64,000 bases of DNA, from NCBI RefSeq assembly GCF_016786255.1, contig NZ_JADMKT010000075.1, positions 170,840 to 234,839 of the forward strand, read 5' to 3'. Position 1 is the stretch's first letter. The number at the start of each line of letters is the position of its first letter. The notes beneath the pieces were generated by a model that had not been told where the DNA came from, ran no database searches, and saw nothing but the letters and a program-made list of their open reading frames with translations. The position numbers were made by a program, and so were the translations under genes. Origin of the DNA: Robertkochia sediminum (GTDB lineage Bacteria > Bacteroidota > Bacteroidia > Flavobacteriales > Flavobacteriaceae). Below are positions 17,083-26,679 of this stretch, in pieces.

Positions 17083-17808
17083 ATGCCACGCACCACCCTT
17101 GTAAGGGACGAACAGCGATTTCTGGAGGGGCCGAAAGACCGCCTCAGGGAACTTATATTCTCTTTTAAGGCGCAATATTATTTTATCAAGGCTTTCCGTA
17201 AAATGCATTTTTTAGGGCCCTGTGTAACCGTGTTCGGCTCTGCTCGTTTTGACGAGACACATACCGTGTATGAAGATGCCAAAAGCATCGGTGCTGCCCT
17301 GGCCGGAATGGGCTTTGCGGTAATGACCGGAGGTGGCCCGGGACTTATGGAAGCCGCCAACCGGGGAGCCTATGAAGCCGGAGGGTATTCTGTGGGCTGT
17401 AACATCGTGCTCCCTGAAGAACAGGCGCCCAACCGCTACCTCCATAAATGGATCGATATCCCCTATTTTTTTATCCGTAAGGTAATGCTCATGAAGTATT
17501 CCTATGCCTTTGTGGTATTGCCGGGAGGCCTGGGCACACTCGACGAACTGTTCGAGGCCCTAACCCTTATCCAGAACAAGGTGATCGAACACTTTCCGGT
17601 GATCCTTTTCGGCAGCGACTACCACAGGGAGTTGTACGAACATATCCAGCATATGGCACGTGAGGAAAGTATTGCTGAAGAAGACCTCGACCTGCTTTTT
17701 CTCACCGATTCTGTGGAGGAAATGAAGGCTCACCTCAACCGGTTCGCCATTAAGAAGTTCGGCCTGGTGAAGAGAGCCTATAAAAAACATTGGTGGCTGG
17801 CAGAGTAG
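17083..17808 (+). CDS. LOG-family Rossmann-fold protein (TIGR00730)
   Basis: A 241-residue protein with both hallmarks of the lysine-decarboxylase-like LOG family: GGGPGLMEAANRGA near residue 86 and PGGLGTLDE near residue 147. Characterised members are phosphoribohydrolases that release free bases from nucleoside monophosphates (cytokinin activation in plants, AMP/GMP or related nucleotides in bacteria). The N-terminal 40 residues are a family extension. It ends 9 bases from the convergent cbpM gene. Confidence 0.85.
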   Translation: MPRTTLVRDEQRFLEGPKDRLRELIFSFKAQYYFIKAFRKMHFLGPCVTVFGSARFDETHTVYEDAKSIGAALAGMGFAVMTGGGPGLMEAANRGAYEAGGYSVGCNIVLPEEQAPNRYLHKWIDIPYFFIRKVMLMKYSYAFVVLPGGLGTLDELFEALTLIQNKVIEHFPVILFGSDYHRELYEHIQHMAREESIAEEDLDLLFLTDSVEEMKAHLNRFAIKKFGLVKRAYKKHWWLAE

Positions 17809-17817
17809 CCCCTGAAC

Positions 17818-18114
17818 CTACCAGTCTTCGTATCTGCTCAGGCGGTTTCTAAGCTGCCTGATCTCTTCCTGCATGCCTTCCATACGCTCCAGCATATGAT
17901 GGATGGTATGCAGTCCTTCATGATTGATCCCGAGGTCCTGATGCAGTCGCATCATACGTTCTACAAGGGGTAACTCATCTTCTGCAATGTACTGCTCTGC
18001 GTCTTCTTCGTAAACCGTAATAAGATCCATCTCTGATATCGACAGTAAAAAACCACGATCAACCTCGTAGCGTTCACAAATACGTTGTATACTTATTTTA
18101 CTTTTCACATTCAT
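17818..18114 (-). CDS. cbpM: Chaperone modulator CbpM
   Basis: A 98-residue protein with a MerR-like N-terminal helix-turn-helix region (SIQRICERYEVDRGFL) and a helical tail containing a leucine-rich stretch (MEGMQEEIRQLRNRLSRY). CbpM binds the J domain of CbpA and inhibits its co-chaperone and DNA-binding activity. It lies 10 bases downstream of cbpA, the standard arrangement. Confidence 0.82.
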   Translation of the reverse strand: MNVKSKISIQRICERYEVDRGFLLSISEMDLITVYEEDAEQYIAEDELPLVERMMRLHQDLGINHEGLHTIHHMLERMEGMQEEIRQLRNRLSRYEDW

Positions 18115-18124
18115 GATCCCGGAT

Positions 18125-19045
18125 TTAAAGTGATGTTTTCTGCAGGTCTTTAAATAACCTTTCCTGCTCTGGGGTCAACTTTTGGGGTAAATTCACCTTG
18201 TAGGTAAGGTAGAGATCTCCGAACTGCCCCGAACGCTTGTACACCGGAAAACCTTTTCCCTTTAGTTTCACCTTCTCCCCGTTCTGGGTGCCCGGCTTCA
18301 CCGTAAGCTTTACCTTCCCGTCAAAGGTCTCTGTAGTGATCTCCCCTCCCAGTACTGCAGTAGTGAGCGGGATCTCCACCTCCTTGTACAGGTTGGCTCC
18401 CTCTCTTTTAAATGGGGTGGTATTTACAATGCGGAACGTAAGGTAGAGGTCTCCCGTCGGCCCGCCTTGTACTCCCGGTCCGCCATGACCTTTGATCTTT
18501 ATGGTTTGCTGATCTTCTATCCCGGCCGGAACGGTGATCCTGATATTCTTGTCATTAACGGTCAGGGTACGCTTATGTGTGGTGAAGGCATCTCTGAGGT
18601 GAATTTCTAGATCGGCATTGTAATCCTGTCCGCGATACCGCGCCTGTTGTCTGCCTCCAAATCCGCCACGGCTATAACCTCCACCACCGAACATGGCTTC
18701 AAAGAAATCTGAAAAATCTCCTGCGTCCTCGCTGCTTCCCGAATAGGTAAAGGGACCACCACCGGAAGTATAGGAACGTTGCTGTTGTTGCTGTGCCCTG
18801 GCCTTTTCAAAGGCTTCGGCATGCTCCCAATCCTTGCCGTATTGATCGTACTTTTTACGCTTTTCAGGGTCGCTCAAGACCGCATTGGCCTCATTGAGCT
18901 GTTTGAACTTTTTCTCGGCTTCCTTATCGTTCGGATTCACATCCGGATGGTACTTTCGCGCCAATTTGCGATACGCCTTTTTAATGTCGGATGCCGAAGC
19001 CGACTTGTCCAATCCCAATACTTTGTAATAATCTATAAACTCCAT
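18125..19045 (-). CDS. cbpA: DnaJ-type co-chaperone CbpA
   Basis: A 306-residue type II J protein. The J domain spans residues 5-70 with HPD at 33-35. A Gly/Phe/Ser-rich linker (about 85-130) follows, then the two beta-rich C-terminal substrate-binding domains ([18 protein letters not shown]). There is no zinc-finger domain, which separates it from DnaJ. CbpA stimulates DnaK, and in E. coli it is a stationary-phase nucleoid protein. With cbpM it forms the heat/stationary-phase part of the island. Confidence 0.92.
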   Translation of the reverse strand: MEFIDYYKVLGLDKSASASDIKKAYRKLARKYHPDVNPNDKEAEKKFKQLNEANAVLSDPEKRKKYDQYGKDWEHAEAFEKARAQQQQQRSYTSGGGPFTYSGSSEDAGDFSDFFEAMFGGGGYSRGGFGGRQQARYRGQDYNADLEIHLRDAFTTHKRTLTVNDKNIRITVPAGIEDQQTIKIKGHGGPGVQGGPTGDLYLTFRIVNTTPFKREGANLYKEVEIPLTTAVLGGEITTETFDGKVKLTVKPGTQNGEKVKLKGKGFPVYKRSGQFGDLYLTYKVNLPQKLTPEQERLFKDLQKTSL

Positions 19046-19126
19046 AGTTCATCCCTTTCAAGACTACAATTCATCCATTTGATAACTGTTGAAAAGTGAA
19101 ATACATCACCACCAAAGGACTCCTCT

Positions 19127-19570
19127 TCAAGGCCCCAGCAAATGGTCCCTGCGAATTTCCTTAATAATAGAACCCACCAGGTCGAAGGTATGCGTCTTTA
19201 ACTCCCGAAAACGCAGGTAATGTTGCTGCATTTGCTCTTCGAGGGTTCGGTGTTCTTCCTTAACCCGATCTTCTTTATCAAATTCATTCTTCCCGTCGAG
19301 CAGTACAATGAGATGATTGTTGTGTTTGGTAACCTCTTCGAGCAGTTCGTGGTTTTTTTCGCGGTTACCCACCAATTCCTTTACCAATTGTTTTCCCTGT
19401 CCGTAGTGATCTTCTTCTGAGAGCCGGAGGAAGTATTTGGCCAACAGATCCTCAAAAAAATGGTGCTCACTGGTTATGAACTCCAATTCAGAGATCCACT
19501 GGTTTGCATCTTCATGCATTTCAGCTCCGCTCTTCCATTCCCTCATGATATAATTCTTGTTGGCTGCCAT
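19127..19570 (-). CDS. Small helical protein of unknown function
   Basis: A 147-residue soluble protein, mostly helical and acidic in the first half and basic near the end. The region QWISELEFITSEHHFFEDLL and the later stretch of Glu/His-rich helices suggest a four-helix bundle. No catalytic motif is visible. It is upstream of cbpA (about 80-base gap) in the same direction. A weak resemblance to the coiled-coil protein at 16686-17069 is noted. Confidence 0.6.
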   Translation of the reverse strand: MAANKNYIMREWKSGAEMHEDANQWISELEFITSEHHFFEDLLAKYFLRLSEEDHYGQGKQLVKELVGNREKNHELLEEVTKHNNHLIVLLDGKNEFDKEDRVKEEHRTLEEQMQQHYLRFRELKTHTFDLVGSIIKEIRRDHLLGP

Positions 19571-19653
19571 GATCAGACGATTTTAAGGTTTAGCACCCCT
19601 TAAAATACGAACAAGACCACTATAAAACCATGATAGTCATCAATTTAACGCTC

Positions 19654-20268
19654 TCAAAGGGGAGGTTGGGTACCGAAGGTATCCCAATAGCACTGACGGT
19701 AAGTTTCGGGATCGTCGATATCGATCAGGGAACGCTCCGGCACATAGCGTTCGAGCTGCCCTGGAAAGTTGCGAAATAGTTCACTGGCGCCACGATCACC
19801 CTGAAGTTGCTGCAATGCGCTAAGGTGTTCGCCCGAAATAATGGCCGGCACTCCGGTTTTGGTTCCGTAATCACAGGCGAGGAGCGATCTTTGAGATTCC
19901 CGGTGAATACTGAGCATATCTTCGAGCTGGACGGTATCGACCATGGGTTGGTCGGCAAGGGTTACCATGACCCCCTGAAGTTCGGGCAGGTCATTGATCA
20001 TATTATTTATGGCATAGGCAATTCCAGCCCCCATCCCTTCTTCCCAGCCTGCAAAGACCATGGGAATAAAGCCGGTGATATCCACTTCTTCCAGGATCTG
20101 CTCGGCCCGGGAGCCTAAAAGGAGGTACTTTCTTCTTACCCGTACCTGTCTTACCTGCTCAAGGGCATGCCCCAGGAGGGTATTATCGCCCCATGGTAAA
20201 AGTTGCTTGGCCCTTCCCATACGGTTTGAAGCTCCTGCTGCCAGGGTAAGCAGTGCATAGTTCGTCAT
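19654..20268 (-). CDS. mocA: Molybdenum cofactor cytidylyltransferase (MocA-like)
   Basis: A nucleotidyltransferase of the MobA/MocA fold. The signature LAAGASNRMGRAKQLLPWG sits at the N-terminus when translation starts at MTNYALLT (20268), and LADQPMV is the family's Asp-containing metal motif. MocA transfers CMP from CTP to molybdopterin, giving the MCD cofactor used by xanthine-oxidase-family enzymes. It directly follows xdhC, and IorAB (37489-40237), which need MCD, are in the same window. Assignment to MocA and not MobA rests on LAAG versus LAGG and the xdhC linkage. Confidence 0.83.
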   Translation of the reverse strand: MTNYALLTLAAGASNRMGRAKQLLPWGDNTLLGHALEQVRQVRVRRKYLLLGSRAEQILEEVDITGFIPMVFAGWEEGMGAGIAYAINNMINDLPELQGVMVTLADQPMVDTVQLEDMLSIHRESQRSLLACDYGTKTGVPAIISGEHLSALQQLQGDRGASELFRNFPGQLERYVPERSLIDIDDPETYRQCYWDTFGTQPPL

Positions 20269-20282
20269 ATGCTTTACCGGTC

Positions 20283-21308
20283 TTACCATTTTACATTCTC
20301 GTGAATTCGTCCCTTTTTATCCTTCAACGGCATAACGGTTTGTTGCCTCACCACCGATAAGATCTCGGCTACCACCGAAATGGCGATCTCCTCCGGGGTT
20401 TCGGCTCCCAGGTGTAATCCTGCCGGACCGTGAATCTTTTCCAGAAAGGCCGGATCCAGGTCATCGCATTGGTCCATAAGATCTCCGAATAAGCGCTCTC
20501 TTCTTCGCACCGGACCAAGGATCCCCAGGTAGGTGAGCTCGGACGAGTGAAGTCTTAAAAGGTATTTGAAGTCGGTCACATAGGAATGCGTCATAAGCAG
20601 TACCGCGGTATGTTTATCGATAAGGGTCATATCAAAATGCTCCGGAGTGGTATTGATCACCTTGAAGGCTACCGGAAAATTATCGGCTGAGCGGGCATCA
20701 TCTGCCGGGGCTACGATCACCGGCTGCCACCCTGCAAAACGGGCTGCCCTGCTCATTTTCTCGGCATCGTGCTCGGCCCCGACAATAAGAAGTCGCAGTG
20801 AAGGTGCCAGTTCCTGTGAAAAGCTTTCGGCAGGGGTTCCTGCTGCCACCCGCTCCCGTAGCGCCATGATCTTACCATCATTAAATTCCACCCTTGTTGC
20901 CGCGGTCTCCAGCGCTGTTACTTTTTTTTCATATCCCGAGCGTAAAACCAGGTGCTCACGTCTTTCAACAGCCAGGTCGAAACGTTCGATAAAAGCCTGT
21001 GAAAGTTGCAAGGGTTCGATGAGAATGTACAGGATACCTTCACACCCCAGGCGAAAACGGCCATCGTAGGTCATGATCTTCGGAATACCCGTTTCGAAAA
21101 CACTTTGTGCCTGGCGAAAGACCTCCCGCTCTACACAACCACCGCTAACCGCTCCTTCCATAACCCCGTCTTCCCGAAGTAACATACGAACGCCGGGACG
21201 TCGGTAAGAAGACCCTTCGAGGGCTACCACGCTGGCCATAACGACTTTTTGATGGTTCTCTACAGCTGTCAGGCAGCCTTTGATAATGTTTTCGAATTCG
21301 TAGATCAT
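20283..21308 (-). CDS. xdhC: XdhC/CoxI family molybdenum-enzyme maturation factor
   Basis: A 341-residue protein. The N-terminal XdhC_CoxI domain has ALEGSSYRRPGVRML and GAVSGGCVEREVF with its conserved Cys; the C-terminal Rossmann domain (LRLLIVGAEHDAEKMSRAA) ends with HGPAGLHLGAETPEEIA. XdhC binds the Mo cofactor, promotes its sulfuration and hands it to xanthine dehydrogenase-like enzymes. It ends 14 bases before mocA. The probable client is IorB at 37489-39732. Confidence 0.92.
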   Translation of the reverse strand: MIYEFENIIKGCLTAVENHQKVVMASVVALEGSSYRRPGVRMLLREDGVMEGAVSGGCVEREVFRQAQSVFETGIPKIMTYDGRFRLGCEGILYILIEPLQLSQAFIERFDLAVERREHLVLRSGYEKKVTALETAATRVEFNDGKIMALRERVAAGTPAESFSQELAPSLRLLIVGAEHDAEKMSRAARFAGWQPVIVAPADDARSADNFPVAFKVINTTPEHFDMTLIDKHTAVLLMTHSYVTDFKYLLRLHSSELTYLGILGPVRRRERLFGDLMDQCDDLDPAFLEKIHGPAGLHLGAETPEEIAISVVAEILSVVRQQTVMPLKDKKGRIHENVKW

Positions 21309-21378
21309 AATAGCTTCAAGTTACATGAAATATCAGGAACCGCCTGCCTCGTGCAATACACCCTGCCCTCATTGAGAT

Positions 21379-22449
21379 TTATTTGAAATCGGTTTCGTCT
21401 GTGCCTACTTTACTTTGGTAGTTATCGAGTCCGCCCTCCAGTTCATACACTTCTGAGGAGTGACCTTCCAGTATCACAGCAGCACTTCGGGTGCGCACGG
21501 CTTGTTTACACACCAGACATACCGGCTTATTTCCCGCCACTTCATCAAGACGGTCTTTGAGTTCTTCCAAAGGGATATTTAAAGAACCCTTGATATGCCA
21601 GGCGGTAAATTCAGTCTCCGTTCGCACATCGAGCACAACATAATCTTCGGCAGCTTCGGCCAGCACTTCAGGGCTTATGGTTTGTGAGTTTCGGCATCCG
21701 GGAGTTTCATACCGGGTCTTCAGGGCATCGATGGTTTTGTTTTCTTCCTTAGCACTAACGCGCATTTTAAACACCTGCATGCTCAGGGTATCTATAAGCA
21801 AAAGGGTACCGCTAAGCACACCTCCTATTCCGGTGATGACCTTGACGGCCTCCAGGGCCTGTAAGTTCCCAATGATCCCGGGAACCACTCCCAGTACGCC
21901 ATGGGTGTTGCAATCGGCAACCACCCCATCAGACATTTCCGGATAGAGACACCGGTAAGTTGGCCCATCCTCGAAATTAAACACGCTCACCTGCCCTTCA
22001 AATCCGAAGAGTCCGCCGTAAACAAAAGGTTTCCCCAGGATCACACAGGCATCATTCACCAGGTACCTGGTTGCAAAATTGTCACTGGCATCAACCACAA
22101 CATCGTATTGAGAAATAAGTTCAAGTGCATTCTCAGACGTCAGATACCGGGTATATACCTCCTTTTGGTTTTCGCTGTTCTGTTGTTTGAGAAAGTTGGC
22201 TACCACCATGGCTTTTTCTTTTCCCACATCGGCCTCGGTATACAAGGGTTGCCGATGCAGGTTGGTCACCGAAACCGTATCGGCATCGACGATCCCGATG
22301 CGACCTACGCCCATAGCATTGAGGTACTGTAAGACCGGAACTCCGAGTCCGCCGGCACCCACCACGAGTACCGAGGCGGCTTCCAGTTTTTGCTGGGCTT
22401 CATCGCCAAATCCGGAGAGGGTTCTATGTCTTAGATAGCGGTCGTTCAT
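21379..22449 (-). CDS. moeB: MoeB/ThiF-type adenylyltransferase with C-terminal rhodanese
   Basis: A 356-residue fusion. Residues 1-245 form the E1-like adenylating domain (GAGGLGVPVLQYL, nucleotide loop; HRQPLY; conserved DASDNFATRY; Cys180 in DCNTHG). Residues about 265-350 form a rhodanese domain with Cys314 in VCKQAVRTR. It should adenylate the MoaD C-terminal Gly-Gly and supply sulfur. Two of the four usual zinc-binding cysteines are replaced (Thr164 and Ser255), while Cys167 and Cys252 remain. It overlaps mobA by 4 bases. Confidence 0.88.
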   Translation of the reverse strand: MNDRYLRHRTLSGFGDEAQQKLEAASVLVVGAGGLGVPVLQYLNAMGVGRIGIVDADTVSVTNLHRQPLYTEADVGKEKAMVVANFLKQQNSENQKEVYTRYLTSENALELISQYDVVVDASDNFATRYLVNDACVILGKPFVYGGLFGFEGQVSVFNFEDGPTYRCLYPEMSDGVVADCNTHGVLGVVPGIIGNLQALEAVKVITGIGGVLSGTLLLIDTLSMQVFKMRVSAKEENKTIDALKTRYETPGCRNSQTISPEVLAEAAEDYVVLDVRTETEFTAWHIKGSLNIPLEELKDRLDEVAGNKPVCLVCKQAVRTRSAAVILEGHSSEVYELEGGLDNYQSKVGTDETDFK

Positions 22450-23042
22450 GATCTGGCATGCTTTGAAAGAATGGCCCTGTACTCGTCCGGGGCATTAACA
22501 TTGATCAATATGCGGTCGTTTTCAGGTTCGAGCATGGCCGTATGGGCATCGAGAAGAAACTTCTGAGGCCCACGAACCCTGCCTTCTTCCAGCCATTTTA
22601 TGGCTCTCTCCAATCCGGAAGGCTCCCAGATAGCACACAAAGGCTCGGGAACATTACGGTGCTTTAACGTATATGAAGTAGCGTCCTTCTCCGGGCATCT
22701 GGCCGTAATCAGCTCACTCAGGGCTTGCTTATTAAGCAGGGGCATATCGCAGGCAACCACCAGCCAGGCCACTTCCGGGTGTTCAAGGTGAGCCGAAAGG
22801 ATCCCGTTAAAGGGACCATCGTACCGATCGCGATCGGTGATGCATTTGAACGCAGACAGCTCATCGGTGTCCTGATCCTTACGAACACTCATATAGACCG
22901 ATTCACAGAGTTCTTCCAGCAGCTTATACATATATGTTCTTTGAGGCATACCGTGATAATCGATCGATCCCTTATCGTGCCCCATACGCGCACTCTTACC
23001 ACCTGCGAGTACCAATCCGTATAACTTTGCTGTAGAAGTCAT
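22446..23042 (-). CDS. mobA: Molybdenum cofactor guanylyltransferase (MobA-like)
   Basis: A 198-residue nucleotidyltransferase. The N-terminal signature LAGGKSARMGHDKGSI and the ACDMPLL metal motif fit MobA, which adds GMP to molybdopterin for enzymes of the DMSO-reductase family. No such enzyme is encoded in this window, so its client lies elsewhere in the genome. The stop overlaps the start of the moeB-like gene (ATGA), showing translational coupling. Confidence 0.85.
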   Translation of the reverse strand: MTSTAKLYGLVLAGGKSARMGHDKGSIDYHGMPQRTYMYKLLEELCESVYMSVRKDQDTDELSAFKCITDRDRYDGPFNGILSAHLEHPEVAWLVVACDMPLLNKQALSELITARCPEKDATSYTLKHRNVPEPLCAIWEPSGLERAIKWLEEGRVRGPQKFLLDAHTAMLEPENDRILINVNAPDEYRAILSKHARS

Positions 23043-23090
23043 TATTTCCTGTATCTTTCCTTCTGTTATTGATTAGTGATCAACTGCCGA

Positions 23091-23333
23091 TCACCCTCCG
23101 CTTACCGGGGGGATCAGCGCCACCTCATCTGTAGGGCGTATCACTGTATGATCTTCGGCAAAATCATTATTTACCGCTACTTTTAATGATGCTATCGCCT
23201 TTAATTCGGGGTAACGTACTAACAGTAATTCCCGGAGTTCTTCGACATTTTTGGGATACTCCGCCTCCGAAAGTTTTAGTGTAGCGCTTCCTATGATCTC
23301 TCTGGTAACACCAAATAATAATATCTCGCTCAT
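23091..23333 (-). CDS. moaD: Molybdopterin synthase small subunit MoaD
   Basis: An 80-residue ubiquitin-fold sulfur carrier. It ends in PPVSGG, the C-terminal Gly-Gly that is adenylated and thiocarboxylated, and has the LPP-like IPPVSGG tail and VNNDFAEDHTVI core typical of MoaD. It is the first gene of the Moco run. The large subunit MoaE and MoaA/MoaC are not in this window. Confidence 0.88.
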   Translation of the reverse strand: MSEILLFGVTREIIGSATLKLSEAEYPKNVEELRELLLVRYPELKAIASLKVAVNNDFAEDHTVIRPTDEVALIPPVSGG

Positions 23334-23521
23334 AACTTCTTTTACCTCTTAATTCTTACTCAGATCATCCTGAAGATCTTCCGTCCTTAAATCCTCTTCA
23401 GAAACCTTCAGGAACACTGACTGAATTTAATTAAAATTTGCCCCTTACCATCGAATTTCTCCATTTTTTAACACTCCTTCCTACATAAAAAACAACCCTC
23501 TTCACAAGTTCAGGAAAGTGC

Positions 23522-24955
23522 TTATTTCTCCCAGAGATAGCCTGCATACCTCAGTAAAGAAGGGAAGAGATTTTTACGGTTCATCGCCTTTGCCTCAAAT
23601 TCTGAGAGGAGATCTCTATTGAGCTTACGCCCACCTACCATGACCCACCGGGCATGTTGCAGGGTTTCGGGATGGATCAACGGATTCTCATCTAACAACA
23701 GCAGATCGGCTCGTTTTCCCTGCTGTACCGTCCCGGTTTCCCTTAGAAAATCATGAACCTGAGACGGATTCGCCGTGGCTGTGCGTAACACCTCATAAGG
23801 CGAAAGTCCGGCCTCGCGGTAAAAAGCCAATTCGTCGTGAATGGCCTCCCCCGGGGCGGTTATCCCAATACCGGCATCAGAACCGCATACAATATTCACC
23901 CCTGCATCATGAAGGGCCTTTACCGCCATAAGATGAAATTCATGCTGAACCTTGATCTTTTCGGTGATTCCCGGGTCCGCTCGTTTTGTATTCGCCCATC
24001 GGTCGTACTGCGCCTTGCTATCGACTTTACGGATCATGGGATTCATAAGGCCCACAGCTGACGAATCTAATATGCCTTCCTGTGTAAGCATGTTGTAAAT
24101 ATTGTAATAGACAATGAGCGTCGGACAAAATGAGGTGCCTTCGGCTTCAGCAAACCCGGCAACCAGTTCCTTGAGCTTTACGGTATCTAAGGTGTAGTTA
24201 AGTCCCTGCTGGACGATATCCTCGGCGTGTTCGATGGTCTTAATTTGCGGATTAAAGTGGTATGCATAATCCACCTTGTTCGACGTATGGGCAGCAATAT
24301 CAAGATCGTACACCTGCGATTCCTCCAGGATGGCATCAAAATAGGCCTCGGGTAATCCGTAGTAGGTTTTTATCAAGTCATATCCTTGCTCATAAGTCTT
24401 CTTTACGATCTCCCTGGCCTCTTCCGGACTGTGTAAATTGGTATTGTCATCACCTATGAACTCCGGCCCGGTAAGCTTGGGGCCGCTGGTAAAGAACTGC
24501 GGACTCAACAACTTGCCTTCTCCGATCTGCTTTTTTAGCTTCAAATGAAAAGGACGCCCCCAGAGGTTTCGCACGGTAGTGACCCCATTTGCAAGATATA
24601 ACCCCAATTCGTATTGATCCCAAACATGAACATGCATGTCGGTAAGTCCGGGCATCAAATAGGCGTTCTCCCCGTCAATTACAGGGTAATTTGCCGTGGT
24701 AATGTCGGGTGCCACCTGAGCAATCCTACCGTTTTTGATCAGGACCGAATGATCGGTCAATACGGTATCACGGTCCATAGGGATCACGTTTACATGGGTA
24801 ATAAGCCAGGAAGTCTCTTCCACTTCAGGATGCCCTTCGGGTTCCAGATAGCTCGTGCGCCGATCATCTAACACCAAGATAACGCCTGCAAAGACCATCA
24901 GGATCAATAGGAGGGTTAAAACAGACTTGAGGAGGATGTTCAAAAATTTTCTCAT
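23522..24955 (-). CDS. Membrane-anchored or secreted amidohydrolase
   Basis: A 477-residue amidohydrolase-superfamily enzyme with an N-terminal hydrophobic helix (about residues 8-27) that is either a signal anchor or signal peptide. Metal motifs are DMHVHVW (about 107), AAHTSN and IEHAED (about 226-245) and GSDAGIG (about 368), as in imidazolonepropionase/prolidase-like members. A carboxylated Lys is not obvious; KTYYG at about 197 is a candidate. The substrate cannot be predicted. It stands alone between moaD and the GH32 gene. Confidence 0.82.
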   Translation of the reverse strand: MRKFLNILLKSVLTLLLILMVFAGVILVLDDRRTSYLEPEGHPEVEETSWLITHVNVIPMDRDTVLTDHSVLIKNGRIAQVAPDITTANYPVIDGENAYLMPGLTDMHVHVWDQYELGLYLANGVTTVRNLWGRPFHLKLKKQIGEGKLLSPQFFTSGPKLTGPEFIGDDNTNLHSPEEAREIVKKTYEQGYDLIKTYYGLPEAYFDAILEESQVYDLDIAAHTSNKVDYAYHFNPQIKTIEHAEDIVQQGLNYTLDTVKLKELVAGFAEAEGTSFCPTLIVYYNIYNMLTQEGILDSSAVGLMNPMIRKVDSKAQYDRWANTKRADPGITEKIKVQHEFHLMAVKALHDAGVNIVCGSDAGIGITAPGEAIHDELAFYREAGLSPYEVLRTATANPSQVHDFLRETGTVQQGKRADLLLLDENPLIHPETLQHARWVMVGGRKLNRDLLSEFEAKAMNRKNLFPSLLRYAGYLWEK

Positions 24956-25131
24956 ACCGTAATTCGAAATTATACTGGCGAGCTTTAGAGGGCTCTTTGC
25001 ATTTACAAGGATACCTTAAAGGCTTTCGTTTCCTTTCCAAAATAAGGGAATAATTATCAGATAAATAGGAAGGGCTTGGTATTATTTACTACGAACAGGA
25101 ATGATTCAGGCATGGCGTGTTATGCTCGACC

Positions 25132-26586
25132 CTACCAGACCCTGCCTATACCGTAAAAAGAAGGCTGCAGACCTTCTCCGTTCCCGTAAACCGATAGTTT
25201 CGTAAAGGGTTGTTCGGGAAACACCAGGGAGGTCATGGTGTACTGCCCTTCATTAAGAAAGAGCTCGACAGAACAGGCATCCAGGATCATTCGTACTTCG
25301 AAAGGTTCTTCCGGAAGGTGAGGTATCTCTGCTATTTGCACAGCCTGTGTAAAGGAAGGATCAAAATGGGTCACCCCACTATTGCTGCGGTCCAGGGTAA
25401 GCGTCTTCGTTTTAGCATATAGCGCGATCACCAGACTATTCCCGGCGGCATTTGAAAACACCCATTTCTGGTCTGTAAGGGTCGTTTTAAAAACGATCTC
25501 CGCAGCATTGAAGTTCGAGGTTTGGAACCGGGATTCTCCGGGAAGGTCTTCCCTCCTTACCCGAATGGTATTTCTCAATTTGCTAAAAGCGTTTACGGGA
25601 TAACTTTTGAGCTCATAACTGGTATTACTTCGGCATAAACTCAATGTCCTGGGGAGGGTCATGGCACCCCGCCAGCCTTGGGTTGGGGTTTTGGGCGCAT
25701 AATCCCAATTACCCATCCAGGCAATGAACACGCGTTCACCGTCCGGGGTGTGATTATAGGTGACTCCGGCATAATTATCGGTACCCCAATCTACCCATTT
25801 CACTTCCACCTGATCGGAGGTAAAGGCAATCCCATCAAAATCTCCCACAAAATATTGGGTAGCCGAACCTCCATTTGGCCCTCCGGGATTAATAGAGATG
25901 AGCAACACCCATTTCTCCTCGCCTTCCGGGGTGGTCAACCTGAACATATCCGGACATTCCCAGACACCACCGTGAGCGCCCTGATCCCTCCCGAATTCAC
26001 TGAGCCAGGTCCATTCGATCAGGTTTGGAGAGCTGTAAATTCGCAAATGGTCACCGGCCACGAGCAACATGATCCATTGCGACTGCTCTTCATCCCAAAA
26101 CACTTTGGGGTCTCTGAAATCGGCAAACTCCTTGTTATCGATCACTGGATTCCCGGAATATTTTTCCCAGGTCAGCCCCCCATCAAGACTATAAGCAATA
26201 CCCTGGGTTTGGTGATCATTGTTTCCAAGCGGTTCCTTTTCCGGATCGTGATAGGTGAAGATCGCTACCAGAGGAGGGTGTTCTGACGTACCCAGCTTAC
26301 TGGTATTGTTTTTATCGAAAACTGCACTCCCCGAAAAGATGTACCCCAGGGCATCGGGATACAATGCCACCGGCTTATGCCCCCAATGCAACAGATCGGA
26401 ACTTACGGCGTGACCCCAATGCATGGGACCCCAAACCACATCGTCGGGGTAGTATTGGTAAAACAAATGATATACTCCCTGATGATAGACCAATCCGTTG
26501 GGATCATTCATCCATTTTTCGGGCGGACTGAAATGAAATTGCGGTCGGTATTTTTCGCGGTAATACTCCTCAGGAAGCTCGGTCAT
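25132..26586 (-). CDS. Glycoside hydrolase family 32 (fructan/sucrose hydrolase)
   Basis: A five-bladed beta-propeller enzyme with the GH32 catalytic set: WMNDPNG (nucleophile Asp28), FRDPKVF (transition-state stabiliser Asp159) and WECPDMF (acid/base Glu210), plus a C-terminal beta-sandwich (about 340-484). It hydrolyses beta-fructosyl links in sucrose, inulin or levan. No signal peptide is seen, so it probably acts in the cytoplasm or periplasm only after uptake. The ATG at 26586 is chosen; a TTG 14 codons upstream is possible and has AGGAGG too far ahead of it. Confidence 0.92.
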   Translation of the reverse strand: MTELPEEYYREKYRPQFHFSPPEKWMNDPNGLVYHQGVYHLFYQYYPDDVVWGPMHWGHAVSSDLLHWGHKPVALYPDALGYIFSGSAVFDKNNTSKLGTSEHPPLVAIFTYHDPEKEPLGNNDHQTQGIAYSLDGGLTWEKYSGNPVIDNKEFADFRDPKVFWDEEQSQWIMLLVAGDHLRIYSSPNLIEWTWLSEFGRDQGAHGGVWECPDMFRLTTPEGEEKWVLLISINPGGPNGGSATQYFVGDFDGIAFTSDQVEVKWVDWGTDNYAGVTYNHTPDGERVFIAWMGNWDYAPKTPTQGWRGAMTLPRTLSLCRSNTSYELKSYPVNAFSKLRNTIRVRREDLPGESRFQTSNFNAAEIVFKTTLTDQKWVFSNAAGNSLVIALYAKTKTLTLDRSNSGVTHFDPSFTQAVQIAEIPHLPEEPFEVRMILDACSVELFLNEGQYTMTSLVFPEQPFTKLSVYGNGEGLQPSFYGIGRVW

Positions 26587-26679
26587 AAATCCGATGGTTT
26601 CTTTTGGTTTATTTGTTTTTTCTTGCAATTCCGGCAGTTACACCTCCTATGATCAGGAACGAATGCCGGTTAAAGGGCG

